A stretch of DNA of 64,000 nucleotides from assembly GCA_947561585.1 (NCBI GenBank), contig CANNZV010000113.1:239999-303998 (forward strand). The letters are read 5' to 3'. The DNA comes from Caprella mutica (lineage: Eukaryota; Arthropoda; Malacostraca; Amphipoda; Caprellidae). Positions 22,015 to 34,830 of this stretch are shown here, piece by piece. The stretch's first letter is position 1. Each line of letters starts with the position of its first letter. The notes below the pieces were generated by a model, which was given only the letters and a program-made list of their open reading frames with translations, was not told the origin of the DNA and did no database searches. The position numbers were made by a program, and so were the translations under genes.

Positions 22015-23295
22015 GTGACCTGGTGGAATCATGAATGTGATTTCTATATTAAAACTAAGAGAAACAAGAAAAACATTTTCCACAAGCACCCCACTGTTGA
22101 TAATCTTGTAGCTTTACATAGGGCTGAAGCTGATGTAAAAAGAGTAACAAAAAGAGCCATGAAGGATTCATTCAAAAGTTTCTCAAGCGTCCTAACAAAA
22201 GACACTTCATCTAGTGTTATATGGAAACAAATAGGTAGATTAACAGGTAAAGCAAATAAAACTTATTCTCAACCAATAAACTATAACAACCAAATTAATT
22301 CTAACTTTAATCAGAAAGCAAATAACATTGCTGAGCATTACTATAATATTTTTAATAGTCAATTTCATGGTGTTTGTCCTAATAATTTTCTCCTACAGGT
22401 AACCCTCGCATTGATAGATGAAGCAGATTTGGATTACAATTCTAAGTTAAATATGAATGAACTAACCTGTGCATTAAGTTCTCTTAAAGATACTACTGCT
22501 GGTCATGATCACCAGATGCTGAAAACCTCCCAGCTGATTACCAAAAATGGATTTTGGAAATCATTAATGAAAGCTTTAATAGCTCTATTATTTTGCGCGA
22601 GTGGAAGCTAGCTATAATTCTGCCCATTCTCAAACTTAGAGGTAAGATGCTAGGTTGGATTAGAGAATATTTGACAGGTAGGTAATTTCAGGTATATTTC
22701 GAGGGTGAAATACTCTGATGAATTTGACATGTCCTCAGGTGTACCACAAGGCTCCATTCTAGCACCCACTCTATATAACATAATGATGTCTAGTATTCCT
22801 CTCTCAGAAAATGTAAAAATGGCAGAATATGCTGTTGATATTGTTATATTTGGTTCCCGATCTGAGATAAATGAACTAAAAGAATCTATTCAAAATCATA
22901 TAGATAAACTCACTGATTGGTTCTGTTAATGGAGATTTAAAATAAATAGAAATAAAAGAAAAGCAATGAGGTTCACTTTGAAACAGTTACAGGAACCAAA
23001 TATTTCAATTGAAGATGATCCTATAGAATTTGTTGCAAAATACAAATATTTAGGAATTATTTTTGATAAACCAAGGTTTATATGGTCACCCCAAATAAAA
23101 TATATAACTAATAAATGTGTAAAAAAAAAGAATATTTTGAAAATTGTCTCCCACTATCACTGGGGAGCAGATAGAGAAGTACTCCTAAAATTGTACAAGT
23201 CACTCATTTGTAGCATCTTGGATTATGGAAGTATCTTCTTTATGACAGCTAGTAAAACTCATTTAAATAAATTGAATAAAATTCTAAATAACTAA
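22015..23295 (+). pseudogene. LINE reverse transcriptase (I/Jockey-type), catalytic site mutated
   Basis: Linker (W-W-N-H-E-C near 22020) and RT pieces: a damaged A-G-H-D block near 22500, a deletion near 22620 removing the central palm region with the first catalytic Asp, S-S-G-V-P-Q-G-S-I-L-A-P near 22735, and E-Y-A-V-D-I-V-I-F near 22825 in place of the normal Y-A-D-D. The thumb continues with K-Y-L-G-I-I-F-D near 23045 and I-L-D-Y-G near 23215. Inactive as written. Confidence 0.75.
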
Positions 23296-23399
23296 CTGTC
23301 TAAGATTATCTATTGGAGCAAGAAAAACTTCACCTAAACTATCATTAGAAGTAGAAAGTAATGTCCGTCCCCTGCACTTCCACAGAAATAATAATCTCT

Positions 23400-24590
23400 T
23401 AAAATATTATTTTAGATTGTGTGAGCTACCAAAGAATACTCCAGTAACAGATGAACTGTTTGAGTCAGCTTTGGAACATTACCACAAAGCATGGTCATCT
23501 ACTGTGAGAATGCCTCCAGTCATTGTAAGATGCTGGCAGGCTTTGAAGAAGCCTGCCTTTTATGAAACTTGTTTCTCCTATTTCCCCCATGGGTTGACTT
23601 TAACTTTTTGTTAAACCAGAAATAGATTCTATGTCCTCAAAGAATGACCTAACAGAATGGCAAATAAAATCTATTTTCAATAATCTTGAAGAAAACCATT
23701 ATAAATTATTTATGGAAATATATACAGATGGATCTGTCATGTCTGAGAATGAAATATCAACCTCTGCTGCTATGGTGATATTTAATGAGACACATATATA
23801 TGATGGATGGAAACTAAATCCTATAACTAATATATTAGGAGCTCAACTTTTTGCTATATATAAAGCATTGGAATACGTCTCTAATAGAGTCCACCATGCA
23901 GCAGAGGGAGTAGTGATATTCTCAGACTCTCAGTCTGGTCTACATTCAATACTGAATAAAATATCCTAAGACACATATTAATCTTGTATATAAAATACAA
24001 AATCTCTTAGTTGATCTGAATTTTAGATATAAAGTTATGATTCAATTTATTTCCAGTCACAGAGGAATAGTGGGTAATGAGCTGGCTGATGCAGGTGCCA
24101 AGAGTGCTCATGGTTTCACTTACATCACAGAATCTCCTATTTGCAAGAGAGAGAAAAGTAGACTTTAATCAGTAAAACAGCTAAGTGAATGGCAAGAATA
24201 TTGGTATAGTCAGGTTGAAACTACAAATAAAGGTAAACACTTGAAAATGATATAAGAAAACATTTCATGTTGGCCATGGGCCTCACACTCTGTCAGAACA
24301 ATTGAAACTGCCCTGGCTAAACTTCGTATTGGCCGCCATGTTGGTTTGAATAATCATGTAGCTAGATTTGATATGTAGGATATTAATCTATGTAATTGTG
24401 GTACTGTTGAAATTGTAGAACATTTTTTCTTTCTTGCTCTGATATTCGTGATACTCTCATTAAGAGATTGCAAGATTTAAATGTTCCAATGAATTTGAGA
24501 AACTTATTGGGTGGGAGATATTTTAATGAACAGAAGCCGAAAAGTATAATATATGCAGTAGCTAGCTAGTAGAATACCTACATGGATCAA
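23400..24590 (+). pseudogene. LINE C-terminus with RNase H domain and 3' end
   Basis: RNase H signatures in order: Y-T-D-G-S near 23728, the acidic E of K-A-L-E near 23868, F-S-D-S-Q-S near 23920, and after a shift H-R-G-I-V-G-N-E-L-A-D near 24062. A Cys/His-poor tail continues to about 24560 (L-C-N-C-G near 24390). An RNase H after RT places the element in the I/R1/LOA/Jockey group. Multiple stops. Confidence 0.75.
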
Positions 24591-24692
24591 ATAGAATGAA
24601 TGATTTTTAATTTTGAACTAGCTACTGCTTCTGAATCTAGCTACCCCTTATAAACTAACCTTATAATATTATCAAATGATAACTAACCTTAA

Positions 24693-25034
24693 AGCCGATG
24701 ATACACTAGCAGCAATTGCTGCATTGGTTGCTGCCTGCAATAAATCCAGTCTGCCAAATAGAGCTTTCAGGCAGCAATGACTGCCATTTTCTGAGATCCA
24801 ACATGTTGGATTCACCCCACACTCAGGGCAGCATTCAGTGCGACTACAGCAGTTGAATGGGAATGTCTTGATCTCTCATCAATATGCCTTCACCAAAATT
24901 TTAGTGGAAAAGACTCAAATTCTCAGCGTGGTGACCGCTGTGATAAAAACTGTAGTGTATCAGGTGCACCCTTTCTCCATGAGTGCATGCATGAATTGTG
25001 GGCCGCAGCAATTGCTGCTAGCGTATCATCGGCT
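24693..25034. mobile_element. MITE with TAA duplication (AGCCGATGATAC ends)
   Basis: Inverted ends AGCCGATGATACACTAGCAG and the inverse with AGCAATTGCTGC, flanked by TAA on both sides (24690-24692 and 25035-25037). About 342 bp, no coding. A 3-bp TAA duplication suggests PIF/Harbinger. Confidence 0.7.
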
Positions 25035-25453
25035 TAAGTCTCTCCTATTAAATAACTGTTCTGAAACAGAAAAAGAAATTACAAAACGCTCCTCTTCTAT
25101 ATAAAAATCCAATATAAACCCCTCATGTAAGGGAGTGTTTTGCAATGTAAATTTTGTCTGGGTAAATGCGTGTGAAAATGGAATACCTAGTTATTGTTAG
25201 AGTTCCCATTGTTATAATGATGTACCAGTCTCACTGTCTCTTGGAGGCGCCTTGTGGCCCAACAGGCGAAGCGATGCCAATTGGAGTACAACCAAGTCAT
25301 CAAATCTCCAACCTCTGCTGTGCAATTAGGCCGTGGTAGTTGGCTACTGACTCGGCATAACTAATAAAGGACACTAATACACTATATTACGGGTGCTGTG
25401 TTTCTATGAGCCAAGACCACTATCCCTAACTAACATAATTTTTTCTTTTACAG

Positions 25454-25558
25454 AAAGTGATAGCTAGAATACTGGCTGAATCCGAAGACTTGAGGTGCAT
25501 AGTGTCCATTGGGTCTGATAACCTCATTAAACTGAAGAAGAAAGAAAGAAAGACTTGA
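25454..25558 (+). CDS. Probable terminal exon of an unidentified gene
   Basis: A strong acceptor (TTTTCTTTTACAG, AG at 25452-25453) is followed by 34 open codons rich in I/L then lysine (A-E-S-E-D-L-R-C-I, ending K-K-K-E-R-K-T) and a TGA at 25556-25558. The lysine-rich end is typical of a true C-terminus. I do not recognise the protein. No earlier exon was found upstream, where transposons occupy the sequence. The next ATG on the same strand is only about 96 bases on (25655), so this may be a separate gene, a 5' exon of the small gene below, or the first cistron of a dicistronic transcript. Confidence 0.4.
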   Translation, partial: KVIARILAESEDLRCIVSIGSDNLIKLKKKERKT

Positions 25559-25654
25559 AGGAAACTTTGTTTTTTCTAACTGTTGAAATATAATTCCAGA
25601 TTAAACCATTTTTCATCAGATAAAGTTTTAATAGTAAAGAGTTAGCTAGCAATC

Positions 25655-27492
25655 ATGATGCGACAAATGTATGTCCCTGAAGCACCACCAAAGAAAATAG
25701 AAAGAGGAGGAATAAAAGGATTTTTCCTCAACTGTTACTATGATCCGGCGAGATGGTAAGATATGCACTAAATTAATGTAGATTAGTTTAGATTACGACA
25801 ACAGCTTTCAAGTAGCTATGTACCTACCTAAATAAAAAAAATTCTTCAATCAATCCATTAAATTGTAATTACTAGTTTTGGTAATTTTACTACTGAATTA
25901 AGCAGTCCAGGAGTCAGAGACCAGGACGTTTTATTTATTCCACCTTGCAGTTGCCAAAGATCTCTGGTCTATGGAGAAGTTTTATTGGGTAAATATATCT
26001 TTGCCATGTCTTTGAGATTAACTTCCTAGTTAATTCCTATGTTTAAATGCCATATTTTAAAGTATGGACAAAGTCCACAATATATTGGCGATTTTTGAGG
26101 GGTTAAATAAGTTGAAAAACATGTAAATAACAAGGGAATCACTCCCAAAATAATCTCAAGAAATGCACATGCATCAGTCTTAAAGCATAATGATCTTTAC
26201 AAGTTTAAAATCTTCACTAGGAAGTCAAATTTCTCATTCAAAGTATCTTAAATGTGGTGAAGTTGATCTGGATCCATTTTCTCACTAAACTGGGGACTTT
26301 CCTGCCACATTTTGGATACAGATTAGAAAATCTTTGGAGTCTGGAGACCATTTTTCAAAGTGGAGTGGATACCTACTTTTTAATAAGAGTGGATACCTAC
26401 TTTTTAATAAGAGTGGATACCTACTTTTTAATAAGAGTGGATACCTACTTTTTAATAAGAGTGGATACCTACTTTTTAATAAGAGTGGATACCTACTTTT
26501 TAATAAGAGTGGATACCTACTTTTTAATAAGTGAATACCTACTTTTTAATAAGAGTGGATACCTACTTTTTAATAAGAGTGGATACCTACTTTTTAATAA
26601 GAGTGAATACCTACTTTTTAATAAGAGTGGATACCTACTTTTTAATAAGAGTGGATACCTACTTTTTAATAAGAGTGGATACCTACTTTTTAATAAGAGT
26701 GGATACCTACTTTTTAATAAGAGTGGATACCTACTTTTTAATAAGAGTGGATACCTACTTTTTAATAGGAGTGGATACCTACTTTTTAATAAGAGTGGAT
26801 ACCTTCTTTTTAATAAGAGTGGATATCTACTCTTTGATGAGAGTGGATACCTACTCTTTGATGAGAGTGGATACCTACTCTTTGATGAGAGTGGATACCT
26901 ACTCTTTGATGAGAGTGGATACCTACTCTTTGATGAGAGTGGATACCTACTCTTTGATGAGAGTGGATACCTACTCTTTGATGAGAGTGGATACCTACTC
27001 TTTGATGAGAGTGGATACCTACTCTTTGATGAGAGTGGATACCTACTCTTTGATGAGAGTGGATACCTACTCTTTGATGAGAGTGGATACCTACTCTTTG
27101 ATGAGAGTGGATACCTACTCTTTGATGAGAGTGGATACCTACTCTTTGATGAGAGTGGATACCTACTCTTTGATGAGAGTGGATACCTACTCTTTGATGA
27201 GAGTGGATACCTACTCTTTGATGAGAGTGGATACCTACTCTTTGATGAGAGTGGATACCTACTCTTTGATGAGAGTGGATTAATACACCATTATATCATT
27301 GCTAGGAGACAGCCATCATCATTTATTCAATAGGTATATTATACCACAAGTTGAAGACTGTGTAAATTTGATCCTTAATTAATGAGTTGATGCTTTGTTT
27401 TCAGGACATTCATCAAGAGTGTTGCTGTGGCTGGTTTTGGACTTTATATGTCCAAGGAGATGAAGGGGATTGACTTCTTCCCACCTGCATAG
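25655..27492 (+). CDS. Small spliced gene, 62-residue putative membrane protein
   Basis: Exon A 25655-25755 ends in AGATG|GTAAGAT; exon B starts 27405 after TTTGTTTTCAG and stops at TAG 27490-27492. The joined frame is exact, with a Trp codon split between exons. The product starts M-M-R-Q-M-Y, has a short P-P-K-K motif, an F-F-L-N-C-Y-Y stretch, then one hydrophobic helix (S-V-A-V-A-G-F-G-L-Y-M) and a short tail ending F-F-P-P-A. Size, single helix and charged N-terminus resemble accessory subunits of inner-mitochondrial-membrane complexes, but I do not recognise the family. The intron (1.65 kb) is mostly a 24-bp minisatellite. A likely 3'-UTR exon follows at 29067. Confidence 0.65.
26366..27280. 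repeat. 24-bp minisatellite in two homogenised blocks
   Basis: About 38 units starting GTGGATACCTACT. Units up to about 26820 end TTTAATAAGA; units after it end CTTTGATGAGA, with almost no mixing. Because 24 is a multiple of three it stays open in more than one frame (a 359-codon frame), which is an artefact of the repeat. It lies in the intron of the 62-residue gene. Confidence 0.9.
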
Positions 27493-27589
27493 GGTTAAGG
27501 TACCTATTACTATTATCATTAAACACAGCTTTAGCAGAAAATTAGTGGTCACTGAACTTCTATTTGATAGCTAATTAATATATATATCC

Positions 27590-29010
27590 AGGACAAGTGG
27601 ACCAAGGGTCAACACCACACCCTCTCAGATTTGCATGAAAATTGGTTCTAAGGGTGCTTGTGCCCAATAAGCATATTTTGAGAATCTCAGCTCTCTAGCT
27701 CTTATAGGTCAAAAGTTATGACTTTCTCAACTTTTGAAAAAAAGGGCAAAATGGATTGACATCATCATTTTTGAAAGGTCTTAACTTTATTATTATTAAT
27801 CCTAGAACAAAAAGATTAGCATATATTTTGTTTAGAATAAGTAAGGCAATCTTCCTAGGTGTACAAAATTTTATTATTTTAACTTTTTTAATGAAAAAGG
27901 GCATTTACCCTCTTTGACATTGACCTTTGCCCTCAAAGGCCCCATATGGGAAAAATTTTATCAAAACAAAAAATGTAGATTGACTAGTTTTCTATAGGTT
28001 GGCAAGTTAATATTTACTACTATTAATAGGAATTAGGGATATATTTGAGCTCAAACACGTGCGTTAGACAAAAAATAAGAAAGTAAAAGAAAAATGATAA
28101 TTTTTGAAAAGTTAAATTGAAGTCGAGTTTCACTATTTATAAATTTACTACTATTAATAATTATCAATATAAATTTACTATTTAATTTTTTTTACTATTA
28201 GTTATTATTATCTACTAATAGTTACTACAATTTACTAATAACTAATAGCTACTATATATTAATGATTACTGTTATCTATTAATATTTAGTATTATTTACT
28301 AATATTTAATAAAATTAAATTTACTATTGGTTAATATTTACCATGTTATATGATAATAAATACTAATAACTAAATATTATTGAATGTTAGTAAATATTAA
28401 TTAATATTAATAAGCAGTACTTAATGTTAATAAATATTAGGAAATTTGATATTGGTAAAAATAAATAGTAGTAAATTTAAAAATAGTGAAACTCGACTTC
28501 AATTTAACTTTTCAAAATTATCATTTTTCTTTTACTTTCTTATTTTTTGTCTAACGCACGTGTTTGAGCTCAAATATATCCCTAATTCCTATTAATAGTA
28601 GTAAATATTAACTTGCCAACCTATAGAAAAGTAGTCAATCTACATTTTTTGTCAGGTGGGGCCTTTGAGGGCAAAGGTCAATGTCAAAGAGGGTAAAGGC
28701 CTCTTTTCATTAAAAAAGTTAAAATAATAAAATTTTGTACACCTAGGAAGATTGCCTAGCTTATTGTAAACAAAATATATGCTAAACTTTTTGTTCTAGG
28801 ACTAATAATAAGAAAGTTATGACTTTTCAAAAAATGATGATGTTAAGCCATTTTACCCTTTTTTTCAAAAGTACACAAGGTCATAATTTTTTATCTACTA
28901 GAGCTAGAAAGCTGAGATTTTTAGGCAAAAGCACCCTAAGTATCAACTTTCATGCAAATGTGAGGGGGTGTGGTGTTAAATTTCATACTTTTTGGTCCAC
29001 TGGCCATGGA
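27590..29010. mobile_element. Large palindromic MITE (arms about 530 bp)
   Basis: Arms about 27590-28135 and 28485-29010 match in inverted orientation (for example AAAATTTTGTACACCTAGGA and AACTTGCCAACCTATAGAAA on the right, inverted on the left). The loop (28140-28480) is A/T low-complexity. Ends contain GTGGACCAA and TTGGTCCAC. No transposase. It lies in the probable 3'-UTR intron of the small gene. Confidence 0.75.
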
Positions 29011-29066
29011 ATGCCCCTATAGTATTTTTTAAACCTTTTTCTATTAATAAATTTCTTTTCTTTCAG

Positions 29067-29135
29067 ACAAATTATTCTGATTACTTCAAGTTCAAAGTCA
29101 TGCATCATTTTTCAGTAAATAAATTATAACAAAAA
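29067..29135 (+). other. Probable 3'-UTR exon and poly(A) signal of the small gene
   Basis: A long pyrimidine tract and acceptor (CTTTTCTTTCAG) end at 29066, followed by non-coding DNA with AATAAA at 29118-29123. A donor-like AAG|GTACCT lies near 27498 just after the stop codon. It would make the palindrome-bearing segment a 3'-UTR intron. Inference from splice signals only. Confidence 0.45.
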
Positions 29136-29139
29136 AAAA

Positions 29140-31150
29140 GCAGTTTCCTTTATAACTCGTCCGTTAGGTGATATAATGGTAGGTCCAGTAAAATAAATAA
29201 GAGCGTTAAATTTTATTAGGATCTGTTAAATACCTCAATATATATATAGATATACACTTAACCCTATGTAATTTGCCTAACCTGTGTTGAGAAATAAACC
29301 CTTGCAATTATGATGGTTAGTAAAAGAAGAGAGATGATACTGTGCCATCAACTCGGGCTTAACAACCCTGTTAATAACAATAAATTTAACCATCCTAAGA
29401 TTCCTGTAATCGAAAAGAAAGTATGCAAGCTAAAATAAATCCATATACGTAGCTAAACTAAATCAACACTAATGCACAAATATATTCTTTCATGAAAAAA
29501 GGAATTAATGAGGTAGAAAAAGTTTCTATGTGGAATTAAGATTTTTCTTTAATAACCAAATGAACATTTGATAAAATTATGACAAACAAATTAAAGTAAC
29601 AAGTGATTGAATACTATTAAACAGAGGTATAAAAACATTATAAATAGCTTTGACCCGTTTCATTCAGCTAATTTTTCACGTACAAAAGGAAATGATTGAA
29701 AAACTAACAAACAAGTATTAATGTTTAAAGTATACACATATTTGAACTGTGAATGGTTCAACTATTGTAATTTATAGGAAACAATACACTGAACAGCTGA
29801 GAATCTTATGTTCAACATTACCTAACGTTAACCTTAATAGAACTTAGTTGACTAAATTTAAGAAACTTAAAGCAAAAATTAATTTCACAAACCAACAATT
29901 AGATTGAAATAGAAGTATAATTACTTGATAATCAAAGTAGTTTGTTAATTTTGAATATTCATTTATCCTAGGGAGAAGGATTGACCACATACCCTTTGAG
30001 TTTTTGAAAATAGGACGGACTGCAAAAAGAGTTCTAACAACATGATTGAGAGGGAAACAATTTTGAAGACTTTTAAACTCTGATCTAACTAGTTAGAGTA
30101 GCACCAATTCTTCCCATAGTTATTTGAATATTAGTACAAAAGCTGTCCATAGTCTAAGGGAACTATCAACGATACACCAATTAAGATACTATGTATTTAG
30201 GAACTAAAAGAATATCATAAAATAAACTATGTACACAAGGTCGGCATCTTAAATTCATTAATGCATAATTTTCTATGAGGATTACGGTTGGTAGAAGAGC
30301 GTTAAGAAAAATAACCTTCGAAAGCTCCAGTGACAACCAATAGCATGTACTCAGTTCTTCTAGCAACCGCCTCCAACTGCAATTTGCAAACCCGTATTGG
30401 ATCAGCAGCAAATAGCACCTCTAAAATTATTTTGTACGTTTAACTATCGAAAAGACACAGTGAAAATATATGAGAAAGATGTTCTTTCCCTTAGCACCGA
30501 AAGGTGACATTTAATCTAGTTCTGCTGGGCCATTTCGTAATCAACAGGGAAGCTCGGTAATATTAACTAACTAACTCCAAGTTTGCTGAATAAAAATACA
30601 ACTTAAATGTGAATGCTACCTACTTCTGCAGTAATTTTATCAGCATAATCTAAGCTATTCGCGTCCAATTCAACTACTTATCGTACTAAATTTTCTATTC
30701 ACTTTACAACAAATAAATTGAGGAAATAGCTAGTGTTTGTACTTGAGATAGAGCAACTATACTTATCTTCACCAATTCGATGCCACATTAATATTAACAG
30801 TTGTTGCAGAGCTTTAAGCCAGAGACTGCCATCTGCCAATTTAACAGAGTCGCTAATATCCTAAAACTTTTAATGGTACATTTGCTTGCCATTAATCTGC
30901 AAGTGAAGTGTATTTATACACAAATTTCAATCAATAATCAAATCATAACTAATTAACCTAATCCAACTATAATACCAGGGGACGAAGATTCGAATGTGGT
31001 GTCCGATTCGTGTGAGTCATTGAAGACTAATATAGTTGTAATTTATGGCAACTGAGGCAGAGGGGGGTTGCCAGTCTCAAGGAACTAATGTTACTCGCTA
31101 AGGAACTCTCAACCTATGGCCTGCTGTCTAGTTACAAAATATCAAAATGC
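29140..31150. other. Intergenic, no gene seen
   Basis: AT-rich, no frame with recognisable motifs, no clear repeat. Confidence 0.6.
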
Positions 31151-31152
31151 TA

Positions 31153-31288
31153 TAGGCTAAATTAACAATTACCGGTCGGTTCAACATCTTCGCTCATATA
31201 AGAGAAAACTATAGAATAAGTATAATTTTAACATTTTTTTCTTATATGACCAAAGATGTAAAACCAACCGATAATTCATAACCTAACC
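31153..31288. mobile_element. Palindromic MITE, GTTACGAATTATCGGTCAGT family (diverged copy)
   Basis: Arms with CCGGTCGGTTCAACATCTTC and its inverse around a short A/T centre. Diverged member of the family also found at 37499, 42038, 42534, 46589, 47323 and 55403. Confidence 0.6.
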
Positions 31289-31617
31289 GAACTATCTGGT
31301 CAAATTATGGGCGGGAAAAAAATAAAATTAATCGTAAATTTAAGCCGTATTAACTAAATCTACAATTAAAATCAGTTAGATATAATATTAGAGAAATAAA
31401 TTAATAGAAACAGAAATACATGAGCAAAATTCGGAATAATTATTATTGAGCAGGTGCTTCTCTGTGTGAAGTCAAAATAAAATGATTGTAGTGCTAAATT
31501 TTTAGGGGGAGTTGCATAGTGAAGAGTCCAATGGAATGAACCCTAAAGTCTGGATTTGGTGGTGTAATAGTGTAATTAGTATATAGCTATTAGACAAACT
31601 CTTCCTTCTCCACCTAA

Positions 31618-31861
31618 AGGGCCGTACACAAATGGTATTTTTAAGTCTTCCTACCAAACTTATAGCTAAGCTTTTTCCGAGTGACTTCTGAATTATAAAA
31701 GAAAAACGGTATAATTATTAATTTTGGTTGGTATCCATGATACCTGCAGGTATCATGGATACCAACCAAAATAATTACAATTATATAGTTTTTCCTATAA
31801 TTCAAAATTCTCGTGGAAAAAGTAGGAGGAGCTGAGCTAAAAGTCCGGTGTGTACGGTCCT
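31618..31861. mobile_element. Palindromic MITE, AGGGCCGTACACA family, TAA duplication
   Basis: Ends AGGGCCGTACACA...GTGTACGGTCCT flanked by TAA (31615-31617, 31862-31864). Almost the whole element is one palindrome centred on ATACCTGCAGGTAT. Two more copies lie near 61550 and 63141. Confidence 0.75.
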
Positions 31862-31864
31862 TAA

Positions 31865-33900
31865 CTTCAATGATCAACTCCAATCTAAATATCTTGTGAA
31901 ACTGTTGTAGAATTTAGATGATTTTAGCACTCTTGGATTTTGTACTTTAAAAAGTAGTGGTTAGCTAGATTTTTCTTAATTATAATTAAATAGTTCTTAG
32001 ATTACAGATAGAAGATACCATCATACCAATACAAATTACCAATAAAATTGTATAATCAAAGCATTGCATATATAGTGGAAAATAACTCCACAATAGGAAT
32101 ACATTTGAAATAATTTTATCTACTTACATCATTAAGATTTTATATTTATATATATATAGCTATATATATTATATCTGTGGAGGAAAAACAATCTTATTCC
32201 GGTGTATAAAATTCTGTAGGTCATAAGTGATTGCCTAGCTAATTAAATTTTGAAACTCCTCCTTACACTCATTCCTCAGATATCCAAGCAATAGACAGAT
32301 TTGATTATTGGAAAATAAAGAAAAATTCTAGGATCAAGATTTGATCTCTGATTTTAATCACTAGCGACAATTTCCTAAATATTTGATGTAAATTGAAGGT
32401 TGAACATCAAGTTGTTTTGAGGGACGCCTAATGGGACTATTTTCTTAGCCAATTCACTGCATAACCAACTGTCCGTGAGAAAGCAAAGTAACGACTACGG
32501 CGCAGAACAGCGCGACTCTCTCACTGCAACTGTAGTTAGTCTGTCTCTCTGTCAGGTGCTAAAGCAGGCTAAACTTTCACACGCACATAAATCATAACCA
32601 CTTTTGTTGCTAGAAACTTTGTACATGAGAGTTACGTCTCAATGAAACATTTTGCTTTGGAAGGCACACGCTGCTGTTCGACAACAGAAATGATGTAGCA
32701 TTTCTCTTCGTCAATAGTCGCAATGGAGACTGAAAACACAAATAAAAAGCTACCATTTTGTACATCTCAAAGAAATGCGTGTCAAATTCTATAAATCCAA
32801 AGAAGAACACAATTTGAGATCTCGCTTTTTTTCTATCTGAATGAAAATGCCAAAACCTACTAGAGTTGAGGTATGATTTTTGATCTTAACATTTTGTTTT
32901 GAAAAGAGGCTTTTTCAACCCAAACGTAAGAATATCTATTTATATGCAGGTACGAATGGCATCAGACACAAACACACGCATCTACTCACTCTTACTTCCT
33001 AACACATATTTCAAAAGTGACAATTATATCTCTGACATCTAGTAATGACGTCACATCCAATTTCACCAGACAAAATCTGAGGCAATCAGAGGTTCATCTC
33101 ACTGGAGCATGTTAGAGATACTGAAAAATGTTAACAAGTACAAAGACAAATCATTCAGTCTAAATGTGTTATATTCGAAAAATTTGAGGTACATATTGTT
33201 CTTGAGCAGCACATCTGTTGCTATAATTACTCTATTAAATAGTTGTAAATGAGACCACGACACTTCATTAGATTAGAAACCAACTGCAAAGATGATATTG
33301 AGAGGAGCTGCGAGAAATTAAAGGATTGGCCTTTGAGGAGAAACCTAAGGGCACACCGTTACTATTTCCTTCTTGTAGTAACTTCAAAAGAAAAAGAAGG
33401 CTCAAAGATCAGCTGGTAGAAGAAGATAAACGAAGAGGTTATTCCATCACTAGTTGAGATGTTTGAAATAACTGGAGTTGAGAGAAGAATAATGAAAACT
33501 AGCAAGAGCTTTTCCGTTAAGAGTGGCAAAAAGGTACGACAAACTGAGAATTGGATGTTGCAATGGAATTCACAGGTTACAACTTCAAGACCTTTATTTG
33601 AACTTGCGATAGTAGCTCTATCTTCATAAGAAGAATTTGCTGCTTCAATGCATCGTTGTTAAGTTCTTATCAAAGTCATAGGTAGCTAGCACGCCAATTT
33701 TGAGCAAAGTTATCAACGGACAAGAGAAGATAAAGCCTTCCACACGATGAAATAAAATGCCTTGAGTTGCTGCACCATGAAAAGTAGAAATGCTGAGAAG
33801 TTTCATTTAAACAAGAGATAGCCTTAATATTAGGAGTTTATTATTGTAAATATGTACAACATTTATATCGTAACTATTATCTATTATTTATATAAAAAAA
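31865..33900. other. Intergenic, no gene seen
   Basis: No convincing frame. A TA-rich run lies near 32135-32170. Confidence 0.55.
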
Positions 33901-33926
33901 CTATACTAAAACAATGTCCTGAGATT

Positions 33927-33932
33927 TTTATT
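33927..33932 (-). promoter_or_regulatory. Candidate poly(A) signal of the protogenin-like gene
   Basis: AATAAA on the minus strand about 900 bases after the stop codon at 34831; another lies at 33838-33843. Either would give a 3' UTR of about 0.9-1 kb. Confidence 0.3.
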
Positions 33933-34830
33933 AGGAAAATAATATTTAGGTTAACAAAATGGAGGTGCATGATTCAATAAATAAGACGAGAGATGCTTGC
34001 TATAACCATGAGCTGAGAAATGATTGAGAATTGAAGCAAAGGAGTCACAGCACCAAGAAAACTTCCAGAAAAAGTCAGGGAAAGAGCAGATCAATTTACC
34101 GGTAGAGAAATAAGAGTGAGATGGTATTTGCTGAGGAATGTGACAGTATGAGGTGATGCACGTCACTCATACGCTATGGAATTGCTGCGGAGTAAACCTA
34201 CAAAAATAAAGGTGATCATCATAGACTAACTGTAACTGCCTCGAAATAATGTTATTTATATTTTGTACTTTAGCAACTCTGTACAACAAGAGAGTAAAAC
34301 TTGCCAGTTCTCTGTAACTTGTAGCAGGAGTGAGAGAAAGTTTCGCAACACGGATTAATCAGGTTATTTTGGACACATTTGAGTGAGTAGTGTGGTGGTG
34401 AATGGAAGAGTGATGTTATTGTGAGGCTATATGAGGGGTGTGGTTGTAGACATCAACAGAAAGAAGTTCAATAACAAGTGTTTGGGGGATAACAACGATA
34501 GGATTTATCATGGTGAGGTAGTTCATTAGGAGGAGACTTCAGTTGAGATGGAGCATCTTTCATTCACTCGGTACACAGTCATGCGGAGAACAGACAACCT
34601 AATCACCATTGCCGGGGAATTACAATGGCCAGAAAATGATGATCAGGTACAGCATAAATATATCGTAGAAACTATTATACCCGTTTTGTAATAATAACTG
34701 TAGAAATGAACTGGAAGAGTTCGGTTGACAGTGAAGATTCACTGTGAAAAAAAGACGAACGTTGAAAAGGATTGAGGTGCATTACATCCCACTATTGCAG
34801 TGTAGAAATTATACACACGACAGAATACTA

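Noticed and set aside
26254..27333. 359-codon frame
   Set aside because: Made entirely of the 24-bp minisatellite; lies in an intron and is open in two frames because the period is a multiple of three.
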